This document shows, in pieces, positions 43,564-52,141 of a stretch of DNA of 64,000 bases. The DNA is from CAXMST01 sp963700785 (GTDB taxonomy: Bacteria > Actinomycetota > Thermoleophilia > Solirubrobacterales > 70-9), in contig CAVOYZ010000005.1 in assembly GCA_963700785.1 (NCBI GenBank), positions 120,737-184,736 of the forward strand. Reading direction: 5' to 3'. Position 1 is the first letter of the stretch; every line of letters starts with the position of its first letter. The position numbers were made by a program, and so were the translations under genes. The notes under the pieces were generated by a model that searched no databases, was not told where the DNA came from, and was given only the letters and a program-made list of their open reading frames with translations.

Positions 43564-44868
43564 GTGGAGATCCCCGAGACACGGTACGTGCCCAGCGGCG
43601 AGATCATGATCGCCTATCAGGTTCACGGCTCAGGCGAGCACGACCTGCTGCTTGGCAGTGGACCCGCCTCGAACGTGGAAACGTGCTGGCAGATGCCCGA
43701 GGCCGCCCATCTCTTCGAGCGGCTCGGCCGCTTCGCCCGCGTGATCCGTTTCGACCGTCGCGACACCGGCGTCTCCGACCCGATTCGGGACGACCTCACC
43801 CTGGAGGCACATGTGGCCGATGCCCTCGCCGTGATCGACGCCGTTGGAGCCGAGCGGCCAGTGCTGCTCGGCTCCACTGACGGAGCCCGGACCGTGGCGG
43901 CTCTAGCGGCGACGTATCCCGCCCGGGCCGGCGGGCTCGTCGCCGTCGCCGCGAGCGTTCGCGGCGCGGCGGTCGCCGATCCGGAGTTGGCGGAGCAGGT
44001 CACGCTGAGCGTTGCCGGCACCAGTTGGCCCGACGGGATCGTCGATGCGTTCTCTCCGGAGTGGGCCGAAGATCCCGAGCGCCGCGACAGGCTCGTGCGC
44101 TACATCCGCACCTCGGCCACCCCGCGTCAGGCGAAGCGCCTGCTGAAGATGTCCCTGAGCAGCGACGTCTCCGATGTGTTGCCGCTCGTGCAGACGCCGA
44201 CGCTCGTCCTGCACCCGCGGGACAGCCGCTTTCCGGCGGAGGGCTCTCAGGAGTTCGCCCGGCTGATTCCCGGCGCCGAGTACCGAGAGATTTCCGGCGG
44301 CTCGACCCTGATATACGCGCTCGATATCACGGCGCTCGCCGATGTGATCGAGGAGTTCGTGACCGGGAGCGCCCCGGCGCCGGCGTCGAGCAGGGTCCTC
44401 GCCAGCGTCCTGTTCACCGACCTGGTCGACTCGACCTCCCGCGCGTCCGAGATGGGGGATCGCGCCTGGACTGAGCTGCTCGAGCGCCATCACGCGGCTG
44501 TCCGCGATGCCGTTGAGCGGCAGGGTGGGCACACGGTGAAGATGCTCGGCGACGGGGTGCTGGCGACCTTTGCCGGGCCCGCCCAGGCCGTTCGCTGTGC
44601 GGAGCGGATCATCGGCGATTCCCGCATGCAGGCGCTCGAGGTGCGCAGCGGTGTCCACACCGGCGAGGTCGAGGTCAGCTCGGACGATGTTGCGGGGCTG
44701 GCGGTTCACCTCGCCGCACGGATCATGGCCCTGGCCGGTGCGGGCGAGGTGCTTGTCTCACGCACCGTGCGGGACCTGGTAGTCGGCAGCGAGCTGCGCT
44801 TCGCCGATCGCGGCCAGCATCGGATCAAGGGTATTGAGGAGCCCTGGCAGCTCTACGCCCTCGCTTGA
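43564..44868 (+). CDS. alpha/beta-hydrolase-class III adenylate cyclase fusion
   Basis: 434 residues. Residues 5-268 have an alpha/beta-hydrolase fold, but the nucleophile elbow reads GSTDGA (Thr105 instead of Ser) and the final loop SGGST lacks the catalytic His near 246. The cyclase domain from 275 has metal Asp286 (VLFTDLVDSTSRA) and Asp330 (KMLGDGVLATF), RSGVHTGEVE and LAVHLAARI (His where classical enzymes have Asn). The fold is common in mycobacteria-like actinobacteria. The hydrolase half is likely a ligand sensor and the cyclase makes cAMP. GTG 43564 follows TAGGCT by 7 nt. Confidence 0.88.
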   Translation: MEIPETRYVPSGEIMIAYQVHGSGEHDLLLGSGPASNVETCWQMPEAAHLFERLGRFARVIRFDRRDTGVSDPIRDDLTLEAHVADALAVIDAVGAERPVLLGSTDGARTVAALAATYPARAGGLVAVAASVRGAAVADPELAEQVTLSVAGTSWPDGIVDAFSPEWAEDPERRDRLVRYIRTSATPRQAKRLLKMSLSSDVSDVLPLVQTPTLVLHPRDSRFPAEGSQEFARLIPGAEYREISGGSTLIYALDITALADVIEEFVTGSAPAPASSRVLASVLFTDLVDSTSRASEMGDRAWTELLERHHAAVRDAVERQGGHTVKMLGDGVLATFAGPAQAVRCAERIIGDSRMQALEVRSGVHTGEVEVSSDDVAGLAVHLAARIMALAGAGEVLVSRTVRDLVVGSELRFADRGQHRIKGIEEPWQLYALA

Positions 44869-44902
44869 GGCCTAGTCGGCGCGGCGGCGATCACCGGCTC
44901 GG

Positions 44903-46108
44903 CTAGAGGAAGGCGTGACCGTCGCCCCGGTAGGTCGGGGCCTCGGCGACGATCTGCTCGCCGGAGATCAGGTAGAGGGTGTTGAAGCGCTCGCAGAGCT
45001 CGCCGGCCTTCGCGTGGCGCATGTAGACCCGGTCACCGATCCGCAGCCGCAGCGCCGGCTCGCCGAGCAGCGGAGTCTGGGCCTCGCCGGCGCCCTCGTG
45101 CCGGTCGAGGCGCAGGCCCGGCGGCAGGAACGGCTCGGGCAGCCGATCGGCTGCGGGGGCGCCGGAGGCAACGTAGCCGCCGCCGAGCGCGGTGACCACG
45201 CCCGGTGCCGAGCGGCGCACGACCGGCAGCGCGAAGGCCGCGGCGGGCGTCAGCGTGAACCGCGAGTAGTGATCGAACAGGACCGGTGCGTAGAAGCCGG
45301 AGCCGGCGGCAACCTCGGTCACGGCCTGCTCGGCCGCGGTCAGCTCGAGGCTGCCGGTGCCGCCGCCGTTCACGAACCGCAGCGGCGCCACCTCGCGCAC
45401 CGCCGCGACGATCGCCGCGCGCCGCTCCCGCACGTCCGCCAGCGAGCGCTCCTGCATGCGGCGGATCCCGAGGTTGCGCAGGCCGGCGCCGGGGGTCGCG
45501 TCGCCGACACCGGCGATCTGCCCCTCGTACGCCATCAGGCCGTCGAGAGTCAGGCCTGGGCGGGTAACGATCTCCTCGGCGAGCCGGCGGGCCGCGGGGG
45601 CGTCGCGGATCGGCGAGCGCTTCGGTCCGACCTGCAGCGCCCCGCGCAGGGCGTGCCAGCCGAGGTCGACGTCGATCGCGACCTTGATCGGGGCGCCGCC
45701 GGAGCCGATCGCGGACTCGATCAGATCGAGCTGAACCGGGTCGTCGACGATCAGGGTCGGGGCAGCGTCGGGGTCGGCCGCGGCGAGGCGACCGAGCTCG
45801 GAGATCGCGTGGCGGTCGGTCGTCGGGTAGGCGACGACGAGGTCGCGGAAGCCGTGTCCGGCGAGGAACTGCGCCTCGGCCAGGGTCAGGCAGAGCAGAC
45901 CGCTGAAGCGGTCGTCGATCTCGGCGATCCTGCTCAGCACCTCGCGGCAGCGGACCGACTTGCTGGCGACGCGAATCGGTTTCGGCGTCGCCCGATCGAG
46001 CATCTCGGCGGCGTTGGCCCCAAGCGCATCGAGGTCGACGAATGCGAACGGCGCCTCGATTGCCTCGAAGATGCCCTCGTAGCGGTCGTAGAGGCCGTCG
46101 GTTTCCAC
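44903..46108 (-). CDS. PLP-dependent amino acid deaminase/aldolase (alanine racemase fold)
   Basis: 401 residues from GTG 46108. N-terminal alanine racemase-like barrel with Lys50 in RVASKSVR as the PLP lysine, then IKVAIDVDLGW, LMAYEGQIAG and RFVNGGGTGS. The C-terminal domain FYAPVLFDHYSRFTLTPAAAFALPV is typical of D-threonine aldolase/D-serine dehydratase-like proteins. The name deaminase/aldolase follows the actinobacterial subfamily; exact reaction is not readable. It is convergent with the cyclase fusion gene, 34 bp apart. Confidence 0.82.
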   Translation of the reverse strand: METDGLYDRYEGIFEAIEAPFAFVDLDALGANAAEMLDRATPKPIRVASKSVRCREVLSRIAEIDDRFSGLLCLTLAEAQFLAGHGFRDLVVAYPTTDRHAISELGRLAAADPDAAPTLIVDDPVQLDLIESAIGSGGAPIKVAIDVDLGWHALRGALQVGPKRSPIRDAPAARRLAEEIVTRPGLTLDGLMAYEGQIAGVGDATPGAGLRNLGIRRMQERSLADVRERRAAIVAAVREVAPLRFVNGGGTGSLELTAAEQAVTEVAAGSGFYAPVLFDHYSRFTLTPAAAFALPVVRRSAPGVVTALGGGYVASGAPAADRLPEPFLPPGLRLDRHEGAGEAQTPLLGEPALRLRIGDRVYMRHAKAGELCERFNTLYLISGEQIVAEAPTYRGDGHAFL

Positions 46109-46210
46109 AGCCGCGCGAGCGTACCCGATGCCCTCGCTCGCGCGGCCCGGGTGAGCCCCTAGAATCGCGACTCCTCCCGCCCGGCCCACACATATCCGGG
46201 TGGCGAGCCC

Positions 46211-46299
46211 GGAGAGGTGGCCGAGCGGCTGAAGGCACTCGCCTGCTAAGCGAGTAGGGGGCGTAAGCTCTCTCGAGGGTTCGAATCCCTCCCTCTCCG
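46211..46299 (+). tRNA. tRNA-Ser (anticodon GCT)
   Basis: The 89-nt gene has acceptor GGAGAGG/CCTCTCC, anticodon stem CTCGC/GCGAG around CTGCTAA (anticodon GCT), a long variable arm and GGTTCGAATCC. TAGAAT at 46160-46165 lies about 45 bp upstream. The L,D-transpeptidase gene starts 47 bp downstream. Confidence 0.95.
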
Positions 46300-46346
46300 C
46301 TCCGCCGCAACCGTGTCTGCGCAGGGCGGGCGAAAGGAGATGAACG

Positions 46347-47294
46347 GTGATCGATGGTTGGCGAGAGCGTTGGCTGAGAGTTCCCGGCCGGCGCTTCAGC
46401 TCGCCGTGGTCGGTGCTGGTGCCGCTCGGGCTGATCGTCCTGCTCTCGGGCCTGGTGCTGCTGACCAAGGGCTCCCCGGAGGACGATCGGGCCCGCTCGG
46501 GGTCGATCGTCGCATCCAGCTCTGACGCCGCCGAGCGCCCCCGGGCGCCGTCGCAGGACACCGCGACCGGGCCGCAGGCCGGCGATGACGCCGGCGGACC
46601 GCAGGCCGCGGATCGAGATCTCAGGCCGGAGCCGGGGGGCGGCGGCGAGCCGCGCGAGCGGGACCAGCCGGACGCCGGTGCGGCATCGGCGAACGACGAT
46701 CGCTTCCGGATCGCCACCGTCCGCTCCGGCGCCACGGTCGCTATCTACCGCAGTCCCGGAGGAGGGATGGTCAAGCGCGTCGGTACCCGCACCGAGTTCG
46801 GCTCGCGACGGGTGTTTTCGGTGGTCGCCCGGCGCGGCGACTGGCTGCGGGTGGCGACGGCGCTCTCCGCCAACAACCGCGACCGCTGGATTCGCGCCGA
46901 TCCGGGCAGACTGCGCTTCGGGACCACGAACCTCTCGATCCACGCGAGCCTCTCTCAGCGAGTCGTGCAGCTGCGGCGCAACGGCCGCGTCGAGCAGCGT
47001 CTGCCGGTGACGATCGGCGCGCCCGGCACCCCGACCCCGACCGGCCGCTTCGCGGTCACCGACGTGATCTTCAAGGGGTTGAACCCCGTGTACGGGTGCT
47101 GTGCGATCGCGCTCAGCGCCCGCCAGCCGAACCTCCAGGACAACTGGACCGGGGGAGACCGGATCGCCATTCACGGCTCGACCGGGGCGATCGGCACCGC
47201 CTCCTCCAACGGCTGCCTGCGGGCCACCGACCCCGACGTCTCGAAGCTCGCCGATCGGATCCCGCTCGGGGCGCCGGTCTTCATCGAGAACTAG
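46347..47294 (+). CDS. L,D-transpeptidase (YkuD), membrane-anchored
   Basis: 315 residues from GTG 46347. One hydrophobic span (about 19-41, PWSVLVPLGLIVLLSGLVLL) anchors it; residues 42-115 are a disordered linker; about 118-185 form an SH3-like region (ATVAIYRSPGGG); the YkuD domain ends in IAIHGSTGAIGTASSNGCLRA with His276 and nucleophile Cys290. It cross-links peptidoglycan (3-3) or attaches proteins outside the membrane. The motif is complete, so it should be active. Confidence 0.9.
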   Translation: MIDGWRERWLRVPGRRFSSPWSVLVPLGLIVLLSGLVLLTKGSPEDDRARSGSIVASSSDAAERPRAPSQDTATGPQAGDDAGGPQAADRDLRPEPGGGGEPRERDQPDAGAASANDDRFRIATVRSGATVAIYRSPGGGMVKRVGTRTEFGSRRVFSVVARRGDWLRVATALSANNRDRWIRADPGRLRFGTTNLSIHASLSQRVVQLRRNGRVEQRLPVTIGAPGTPTPTGRFAVTDVIFKGLNPVYGCCAIALSARQPNLQDNWTGGDRIAIHGSTGAIGTASSNGCLRATDPDVSKLADRIPLGAPVFIEN

Positions 47295-47300
47295 GCGACG

Positions 47301-48716
47301 CTACGCGGCAGCGAGCTGTTCGGCGAGCGCCTCGTCGATGAAGCCCGACATCCGATCGAGGTCGGGGAGCCGGTCGCGGTCGCCGACCAGGCCGAACATC
47401 AAGCTCCCGTCGTAGCTGATCACGCCGATCGACAGCGCCCGCCTCTGAGGCGACAGCGCGACGAACGGGTGAATCGCCTCGAGCCGCTGCCCGAGCAGAT
47501 AGACGGGCATCGGTGGCCCGGGCACGTTCGAGATCACCAGATTCCACGGCAGGCGCTGCGGCAGCACCCGGCGGTTGACGGGAGCCAAGGCGGTGTTCAT
47601 CTGCCCCAAAAGCCGGTTCAGCGTCGGCGGCACCCAGCCGTTCGCCTCGATGATCAGCGAGGCGGCCCGCGCGCCCTCGGAGCTCTTCAGCCTCGCGGTC
47701 GTCTCGTGCAACTGCTGGAGGCGGGCGAGGGGATCGGTCTCCCGCAGCGGCAGTGGCACCAGCAGCGTCGTCATCCGGTTGCCGAGCTCGCCCTCCTCCT
47801 CCGGCTTGCGGATGCTCATCGGGACCAGGGCCACGAACTCGCTCGGGGTTGCCACCCCGCGGTGCTCGAACAGCCGCCGCAGGGCCCCGGTCGAGACCGA
47901 CAGAACGACGTCGTTGACCGTCGCGCCCGCCCGCTTGCCGGCAGCCCTGACGGCTTCCAGCGAGCCCTGCGCGAAGGCCACCCGGCGGTCGCGCCCGATC
48001 TGTTCGTTGATGAAGGTCGGCTTCACCGGCTCGCTGTTGCGCGCGAGCTCGAGAAAGCCACGGGCCGTCTTGCCGGCCTCGAGCGTCGCGGCGCCGGGCG
48101 CGATCGCCCGCTTCGTGCCCTGCTTCCAGAGGCCGAGCACGGCCCGCTGCTGGGCGTCGCTGATCCGCGAGAGCAGCATCTGTTCGGTCGGCGCCGTGTT
48201 CGGCTTCCATGGCGCGGAGGGCAGCCCGAGGTCGGTGCCCTTCGGGTCGACGTCGAGGATCACGGCGCCGACGTCGACCGCGGCGATCCCGTCGACCAGC
48301 GCGTGGTGGGTCTTCGAGACCGCCGCGAACCGCTTCCCCTCGAGTCCCTCGATCAGATGGATCTGCCAGAGCGGTCGGGTCTGGTCAAGCGGCTCGGACA
48401 TGATCCAGCCGACCAGCTCCCGCAGCTCGGCGTCGCCCCCGGGCTTCGGGAGCGCGTGGCGGCGGACGTGACGGCGCAGGTCGAACTCGGCATCGTCGTC
48501 CCAGACCGGGCGCCCGACCTGACCGGGCATCTGCCGGACCCGCTGGCGGAAGCGGGGAATCAAGTTGAGCCGATGCTCGATGTGGCCGAGAAGCTGCTCG
48601 AACTCGGGCGGCCTGCCCCTGAAGATCGCGGTGCCGCCGACGTGCACGTGGATCGGCCCCTGCTCGGCGTTCAGCGAGGAGATGTCGGCGGGGGAGAGCG
48701 GCTCGGTTGGGCTCAC
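47301..48716 (-). CDS. WS/DGAT wax ester synthase/diacylglycerol acyltransferase
   Basis: 471 residues. The catalytic HHALVDG (H137, H138, D142) is preceded by RPLWQIHLIEGLEGKRFA, and NVVISN-like LPWNLVISNVPGPPMPVYLLGQRLEAIHP near 380 completes the family fingerprint. It esterifies long-chain acyl-CoA with alcohols or diacylglycerol for storage lipid. GTG 48716 lies 7 nt after TAGGCT on the minus strand. It is convergent with the L,D-transpeptidase gene. Presence suggests neutral lipid storage, a common actinobacterial trait. Confidence 0.93.
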   Translation of the reverse strand: MSPTEPLSPADISSLNAEQGPIHVHVGGTAIFRGRPPEFEQLLGHIEHRLNLIPRFRQRVRQMPGQVGRPVWDDDAEFDLRRHVRRHALPKPGGDAELRELVGWIMSEPLDQTRPLWQIHLIEGLEGKRFAAVSKTHHALVDGIAAVDVGAVILDVDPKGTDLGLPSAPWKPNTAPTEQMLLSRISDAQQRAVLGLWKQGTKRAIAPGAATLEAGKTARGFLELARNSEPVKPTFINEQIGRDRRVAFAQGSLEAVRAAGKRAGATVNDVVLSVSTGALRRLFEHRGVATPSEFVALVPMSIRKPEEEGELGNRMTTLLVPLPLRETDPLARLQQLHETTARLKSSEGARAASLIIEANGWVPPTLNRLLGQMNTALAPVNRRVLPQRLPWNLVISNVPGPPMPVYLLGQRLEAIHPFVALSPQRRALSIGVISYDGSLMFGLVGDRDRLPDLDRMSGFIDEALAEQLAAA

Positions 48717-48723
48717 AGCGGCG

Positions 48724-48729
48724 AGCCTA
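48724..48729 (-). promoter_or_regulatory. TAGGCT -10 box, 7 nt before GTG 48716
   Basis: On the minus strand TAGGCT precedes the wax-ester-synthase start by 7 bases, the same arrangement as at 42144 and 43551 on the plus strand. Confidence 0.45.
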
Positions 48730-48740
48730 GCGCTCTGCGC

Positions 48741-49022
48741 CTAGTCGAGATCGAGGTTGGAGAGGAACTCCTCCGCCTCGCTCCAGCGCTGCCGCGGCAC
48801 CTGCAGGTAGATCTCCCCGCGCCCGAACCGGTCGAGCGCGTGATCGCTGGTGATCACCGCCTCGATCCCGACCTCCTCGAGGTGCTGGCGCCAGGACCTC
48901 GCCGCCTCGATCTCGTCGAACTCCCTGACGACCTCCCAGTCATCGAAGCGGGGATCGCCGACCTTCAGCTCAGCCGCCGGCCCGGGTCCACGCAGCCCGC
49001 GGAGGCGATCGCGAAAGCCCAC
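48741..49022 (-). CDS. small DUF2007-like protein
   Basis: 93 residues from GTG 49022. The core EAARSWRQHLEEVGIEAVITSDHALDRFGRGEIYLQVPRQRWSEAEEFL resembles small DUF2007-type proteins (a W...L...GI.A pattern with a final V-P and A-E-x-x-L). It lies 14 bp downstream of the P450 gene on the same strand. No catalytic residues are visible. Function unknown; a regulatory or signalling role is only a family suggestion. Confidence 0.65.
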   Translation of the reverse strand: MGFRDRLRGLRGPGPAAELKVGDPRFDDWEVVREFDEIEAARSWRQHLEEVGIEAVITSDHALDRFGRGEIYLQVPRQRWSEAEEFLSNLDLD

Positions 49023-49036
49023 GCGCGAAGGCTTCC

Positions 49037-50272
49037 CTACCAGCGAGCGGGCAGCGTCTTCAGCTGGTTGACGAACGGCGAGACCACGTAGCGCGGCTCG
49101 CCGGCGATCTCCATCTTCGGCATTCGCTTCAGCGTCTCCTCGAAGAGGATCTTCAGCTCGAGCCGGGCGAGCGCGGTGCCGAGGCAGAAGTGGCGGCCGC
49201 CGGCGCCGAACGCCTGGTGCTCGGGGTTGCGGAGCACGTCGAAGCGATCGGGATCCTCGTATTCGTCCTCGTCCCGGTTCGAGGAGACGTACCACATCAG
49301 CACCTTCTCGCCCGCGCCGATCGGCTGGCCGCCGATCTCGGTCTCGCGCGTCGTCGTTCGCCGGAAGTGGGCGAACGCCGGGAACATCCGCAGGCACTCC
49401 TCGACCGCAGCGGGGATCAGCGCGGGGTCGTCGGCGAGCATCTTCATCTGCTCCGGATGCTCCATCAGCGCCCGCATCCCGGACGTGTAGGTGGCCTTGG
49501 TCGAGTCGTTGCCGGCGGCGACGAGGAGGAAGAAGCCCATCACGATCTCGTCGTCCGTGAGCCGCTCGTCCTCGATCTCGGCGTGGACGAGGACGCTGGT
49601 CAGGTCGTCGGTGGGGTTCTCGCGCCGCTCGGCGACCATCGCCATGCAGCGCTGGGCGACCTCCTGCAGGGCGGCTCCCGCGACCTCGTGAACGTCGCCG
49701 GAGCCGAAGTCGGGATCGCCCGCTCCGAGCGTGGTGTTCATCAGCGCCGCCCAGTCCTCGTCGTCGCTCTCCGGAATCCCCATGAAGCTGCCGATCACCC
49801 GGGAGACGACGGGCTGGGCGACATCGGTGACCAGGTCGCAGGCCCCGCCTGGGGCGACACGGTCGAGGGTCCGGCTCGCGATCGCCCGGATCTCGTCCTC
49901 GTGCTCGGCGATCCGCTTCGGCGTGAAGCCGCGCTGGAAGAGACGCTTGATCCGGTCGTGCTTGGGCGGGTCCATGCCGATGAACATCGACTGCATCAGC
50001 GGCAGCGGGATGCCGTGCGTGAGTCCGACGCAGCCGCCGATCTCGGAGGAGTAGGTCTCCCAGTCGAGGCTGACCTCGCGTACATGCTCGGCCTTGTGCA
50101 AACCCCAGTAGCCGGCCTCGCCGGGGTACTCGTTCATCTCGCTCCAGTGCACCGGGCACTCGGAGCGCAGCCGCTTGAAGATCTCCTGCGGGGGCCCGTC
50201 CTGCCAGTGCTCGGAGTCGGAGACGTCGAGCTCGTCGAGCGGTACTTCGCTGGCGTCGGTGGTCTTGGTCAT
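49037..50272 (-). CDS. cytochrome P450
   Basis: 411 residues, soluble. I-helix LVAAGNDSTKATY (oxygen-binding AGxDST), ExxR in VEECLRMFP, and haem-binding FGAGGRHFCLGTALARLEL with Cys363. Overall layout is like actinobacterial CYPs of the sterol- or fatty acid-like groups (CYP124/125 neighbourhood), but the exact family needs comparison. ATG 50272 is chosen as the first start before the soluble N-terminus. No ferredoxin or reductase is adjacent, so redox partners come from elsewhere. Confidence 0.92.
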   Translation of the reverse strand: MTKTTDASEVPLDELDVSDSEHWQDGPPQEIFKRLRSECPVHWSEMNEYPGEAGYWGLHKAEHVREVSLDWETYSSEIGGCVGLTHGIPLPLMQSMFIGMDPPKHDRIKRLFQRGFTPKRIAEHEDEIRAIASRTLDRVAPGGACDLVTDVAQPVVSRVIGSFMGIPESDDEDWAALMNTTLGAGDPDFGSGDVHEVAGAALQEVAQRCMAMVAERRENPTDDLTSVLVHAEIEDERLTDDEIVMGFFLLVAAGNDSTKATYTSGMRALMEHPEQMKMLADDPALIPAAVEECLRMFPAFAHFRRTTTRETEIGGQPIGAGEKVLMWYVSSNRDEDEYEDPDRFDVLRNPEHQAFGAGGRHFCLGTALARLELKILFEETLKRMPKMEIAGEPRYVVSPFVNQLKTLPARW

Positions 50273-50382
50273 AACTGCTCCCGGGGTGCGATCTTGCTGG
50301 CTAACGGGAGGGTACTGGCTGGCTGGCCAGGGCGGGGTCCGACGGTGGCAGCCACCGAAGGCCTGCGTATTCTGCCTCCGGT

Positions 50383-50757
50383 TTGTCGATCGGTACTCCG
50401 AGGTTCCCGCCGGATGTCGCAGCGGCGCTGCAGGCGCCAAGCGGATCAGTTTCGTTCCGGGTCACGCTCGCCGAGCGGCACGCGAAGGCCCCGCCGCCAA
50501 TCCGCACCTCCCTGATGGAGACGCCGTACGACGCGGTCCTCTGCACGCTCGAGCTCGACACCGACGGCAGCCTTCGGTTCGTCCGCACGGGCGCGACGGA
50601 CGAGCCGGTGCGGGTCCTGCGGCTCGACCGCTCGCAGCTCGCCGACGCCCGCCACCTGGATGTCAGTGTCCGCTGGTCGGCGACCGAGCTGACCGCGACG
50701 GTCAGCGACCGCGACGACCCCGCCGGGGGCACCGCGCAGGCGACGCTCAGCACTTGA
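50383..50757 (+). CDS. hypothetical protein
   Basis: 124 residues from TTG 50383, a weak start. The predicted chain alternates strands (AVLCTLELDTDGSLRFVRTG, RVLRLDRSQLADARHLDVSVRWSATELTATV), suggesting a small beta-rich domain. It starts 110 bp from the divergent P450 gene and ends 64 bp before tRNA-Arg. No known domain is seen. It is the only sensible open frame there, so I keep it with modest confidence. Confidence 0.45.
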   Translation: MSIGTPRFPPDVAAALQAPSGSVSFRVTLAERHAKAPPPIRTSLMETPYDAVLCTLELDTDGSLRFVRTGATDEPVRVLRLDRSQLADARHLDVSVRWSATELTATVSDRDDPAGGTAQATLST

Positions 50758-50803
50758 TCGGTCGGCTGCGAGCCCGCTTGCCGCCGCCTGGCATCCCCGC
50801 CTC

Positions 50804-50809
50804 TACAAT
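50804..50809 (+). promoter_or_regulatory. TACAAT -10 box of tRNA-Arg
   Basis: TACAAT ends 12 bases upstream of the tRNA-Arg 5' end at 50822. TTGCCG at 50778-50783 is a possible but long-spaced -35 (20 bp). Confidence 0.5.
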
Positions 50810-50821
50810 GCGCCGCCACCC

Positions 50822-50895
50822 GCGCCCGTAGCTCAGCCGGATAGAGCGTCGGTCTACGAAACCGAAGGTCACAGGTTCGAATCCTGTCGGGCGCG
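50822..50895 (+). tRNA. tRNA-Arg (anticodon ACG)
   Basis: The 74-nt gene has acceptor GCGCCCG/CGGGCGC, D arm GCTC/GAGC, anticodon stem TCGGT/ACCGA around CTACGAA (anticodon ACG) and ACAGG-TTCGAAT-CCTGT. Its 3' half, from the anticodon loop on, is repeated at 52273-52314 and 55380-55423, making it the insertion target of the islet. Confidence 0.95.
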
Positions 50896-50897
50896 CT
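50854..50897 (+). repeat. putative attachment site, copy 1 (in tRNA-Arg)
   Basis: CTACGAAACC...GGGCGCG plus CT is a 44-bp direct repeat also found at 55380-55423, and with one base missing at 52273-52314. It starts in the anticodon loop, the usual crossover region for tyrosine-recombinase integration into tRNA genes. Here the tRNA remains whole. Confidence 0.75.
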
Positions 50898-51217
50898 ACG
50901 CAACTCGACCGCAAGGCCCATGGACATGGGGCTCACACCCGCTTCAGGCCCAATCTCCGCCAGACCGTTCAAACCCCAGCAAACCGCAAACCGCATGGAC
51001 ACCGGGGGTCGGACCATCGCGCACCTATCGCGCGGAACCGAGATGAGCAAAGGGGACTGCGGGGTGCCTGAGAGGCAGGACTATCGCGCAGCAGGCCCTC
51101 GGCTCTACCCCAAACGAGGGGATTATCGGCCCTGATCGTCGGTCGGTCGCCTTTGACTTCTGGCGATATCTCGCCTCAACGTCGATCAAGTCCAGTTGCC
51201 CCGAACGAGCCGCGTCC
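50896..51217. other. intergenic left end of the tRNA-Arg islet
   Basis: These 322 bases contain no gene I can support. They hold a stretch (about 50967-51040) resembling 52385-52450 downstream of att copy 2, and two copies of CTATCGCGC at 51025-51033 and 51081-51089, 56 bp apart. These could be recombinase arm sites or remnants of the element that integrated. Confidence 0.5.
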
Positions 51218-52141
51218 TCAGCCGAGGACGGGGATCCGGCGTTGGTGGTTGAGCCTGGTCAGGGTGCGTTGCATCCTGCTGGTGACCAGCCGGTAGGCCT
51301 CCTCGATGTCCGGGTCCGGGCCGAGCTGCTTTCGTAGATCGATCGGCGGCATGACTCTGATCGTGATCTTCGAGGGGAGGGGGATCCGACCGGGGAAGTC
51401 GAGCACCGTGATTCCGAATGGCGGACCGATCGCCACCGGGAGTACCTTCAGTCGGGCGAGGCGGTTCAGCTGAAGTGCTCTGGCGAGTCGCGTATCGGGT
51501 CCGAGGAACAGGGCGGTCTCCTGACCGCCGACCGCGACAACGGGGACGATCGGAACGTCGTGCTCCAGTGCGAGCCTGACGAAGCCGGTCCGGTGTGCAA
51601 GGTGGACCTCTCCCGACTCCCAGGAGGGGCGGAAGGTCTCCTCGTCGCCGCCGGGATAGATGAGTAGGGCCGCGTCGTCGTGCAGCGCGCGAGACATGTT
51701 CTCGGGGGATGCCGGCACGGTCCCGAACCGTTGCACGAGAGTCCGCAGCCCCGGAAGCTTGAAAACGAGATCGTGAGCCAACTGGTGGAAATGGCGCTCG
51801 GCACCGAAGTGGTTGTAGAACGCCTGTGCAAACACGAAGGTGTCGGCGATCACCACTCCGCCAGAGTGGTTCCCGATCAGCAGCACAGGGCCGCTTGCCG
51901 GGATTCGCTCGAGGCCGGTGACGTCTGCGCGGAAATAGACTCGCGACATGGCCTGCAGTGCCGGCAACGTCGCGCGGATGTAGTCGGGGTCGCGGGCGTC
52001 GAACGGGTCGGAAGGCGGGCCTTCGGCACCCGTGATGCCGAGCATGTCGGCGGTGGCCAATGCATCCTCGCCGGTCGCCGCAACCATCCTCAGCATCCCC
52101 CGTAATGCGGCGGTCGGACTCGGTTCGGCGGATGCCTGCAT
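51218..52141 (-). CDS. lysophospholipid acyltransferase-like protein (PlsC fold)
   Basis: 307 residues. The acyltransferase motif I is NHSGGVVIAD (about 91-100; His then usual Asp replaced by a Gly-rich turn), with later LLIYPGGDEETFRPSWESGEVHLAHRTGFVRLALEHDVPIVPVVAVGG, which matches the LPLAT group that includes diacylglycerol acyltransferase-like proteins. It probably acylates glycerol-phosphate or a related lipid at the membrane. It is the only gene between att copies 1 and 2. The family is well supported, the substrate not. Confidence 0.82.
   Translation of the reverse strand: MQASAEPSPTAALRGMLRMVAATGEDALATADMLGITGAEGPPSDPFDARDPDYIRATLPALQAMSRVYFRADVTGLERIPASGPVLLIGNHSGGVVIADTFVFAQAFYNHFGAERHFHQLAHDLVFKLPGLRTLVQRFGTVPASPENMSRALHDDAALLIYPGGDEETFRPSWESGEVHLAHRTGFVRLALEHDVPIVPVVAVGGQETALFLGPDTRLARALQLNRLARLKVLPVAIGPPFGITVLDFPGRIPLPSKITIRVMPPIDLRKQLGPDPDIEEAYRLVTSRMQRTLTRLNHQRRIPVLG

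Noticed and set aside
45033..47174. 713-codon minus-strand frame over the PLP enzyme and L,D-transpeptidase genes
   Set aside because: Runs antisense to one gene and out of frame in the other; composition is that of a shadow frame.
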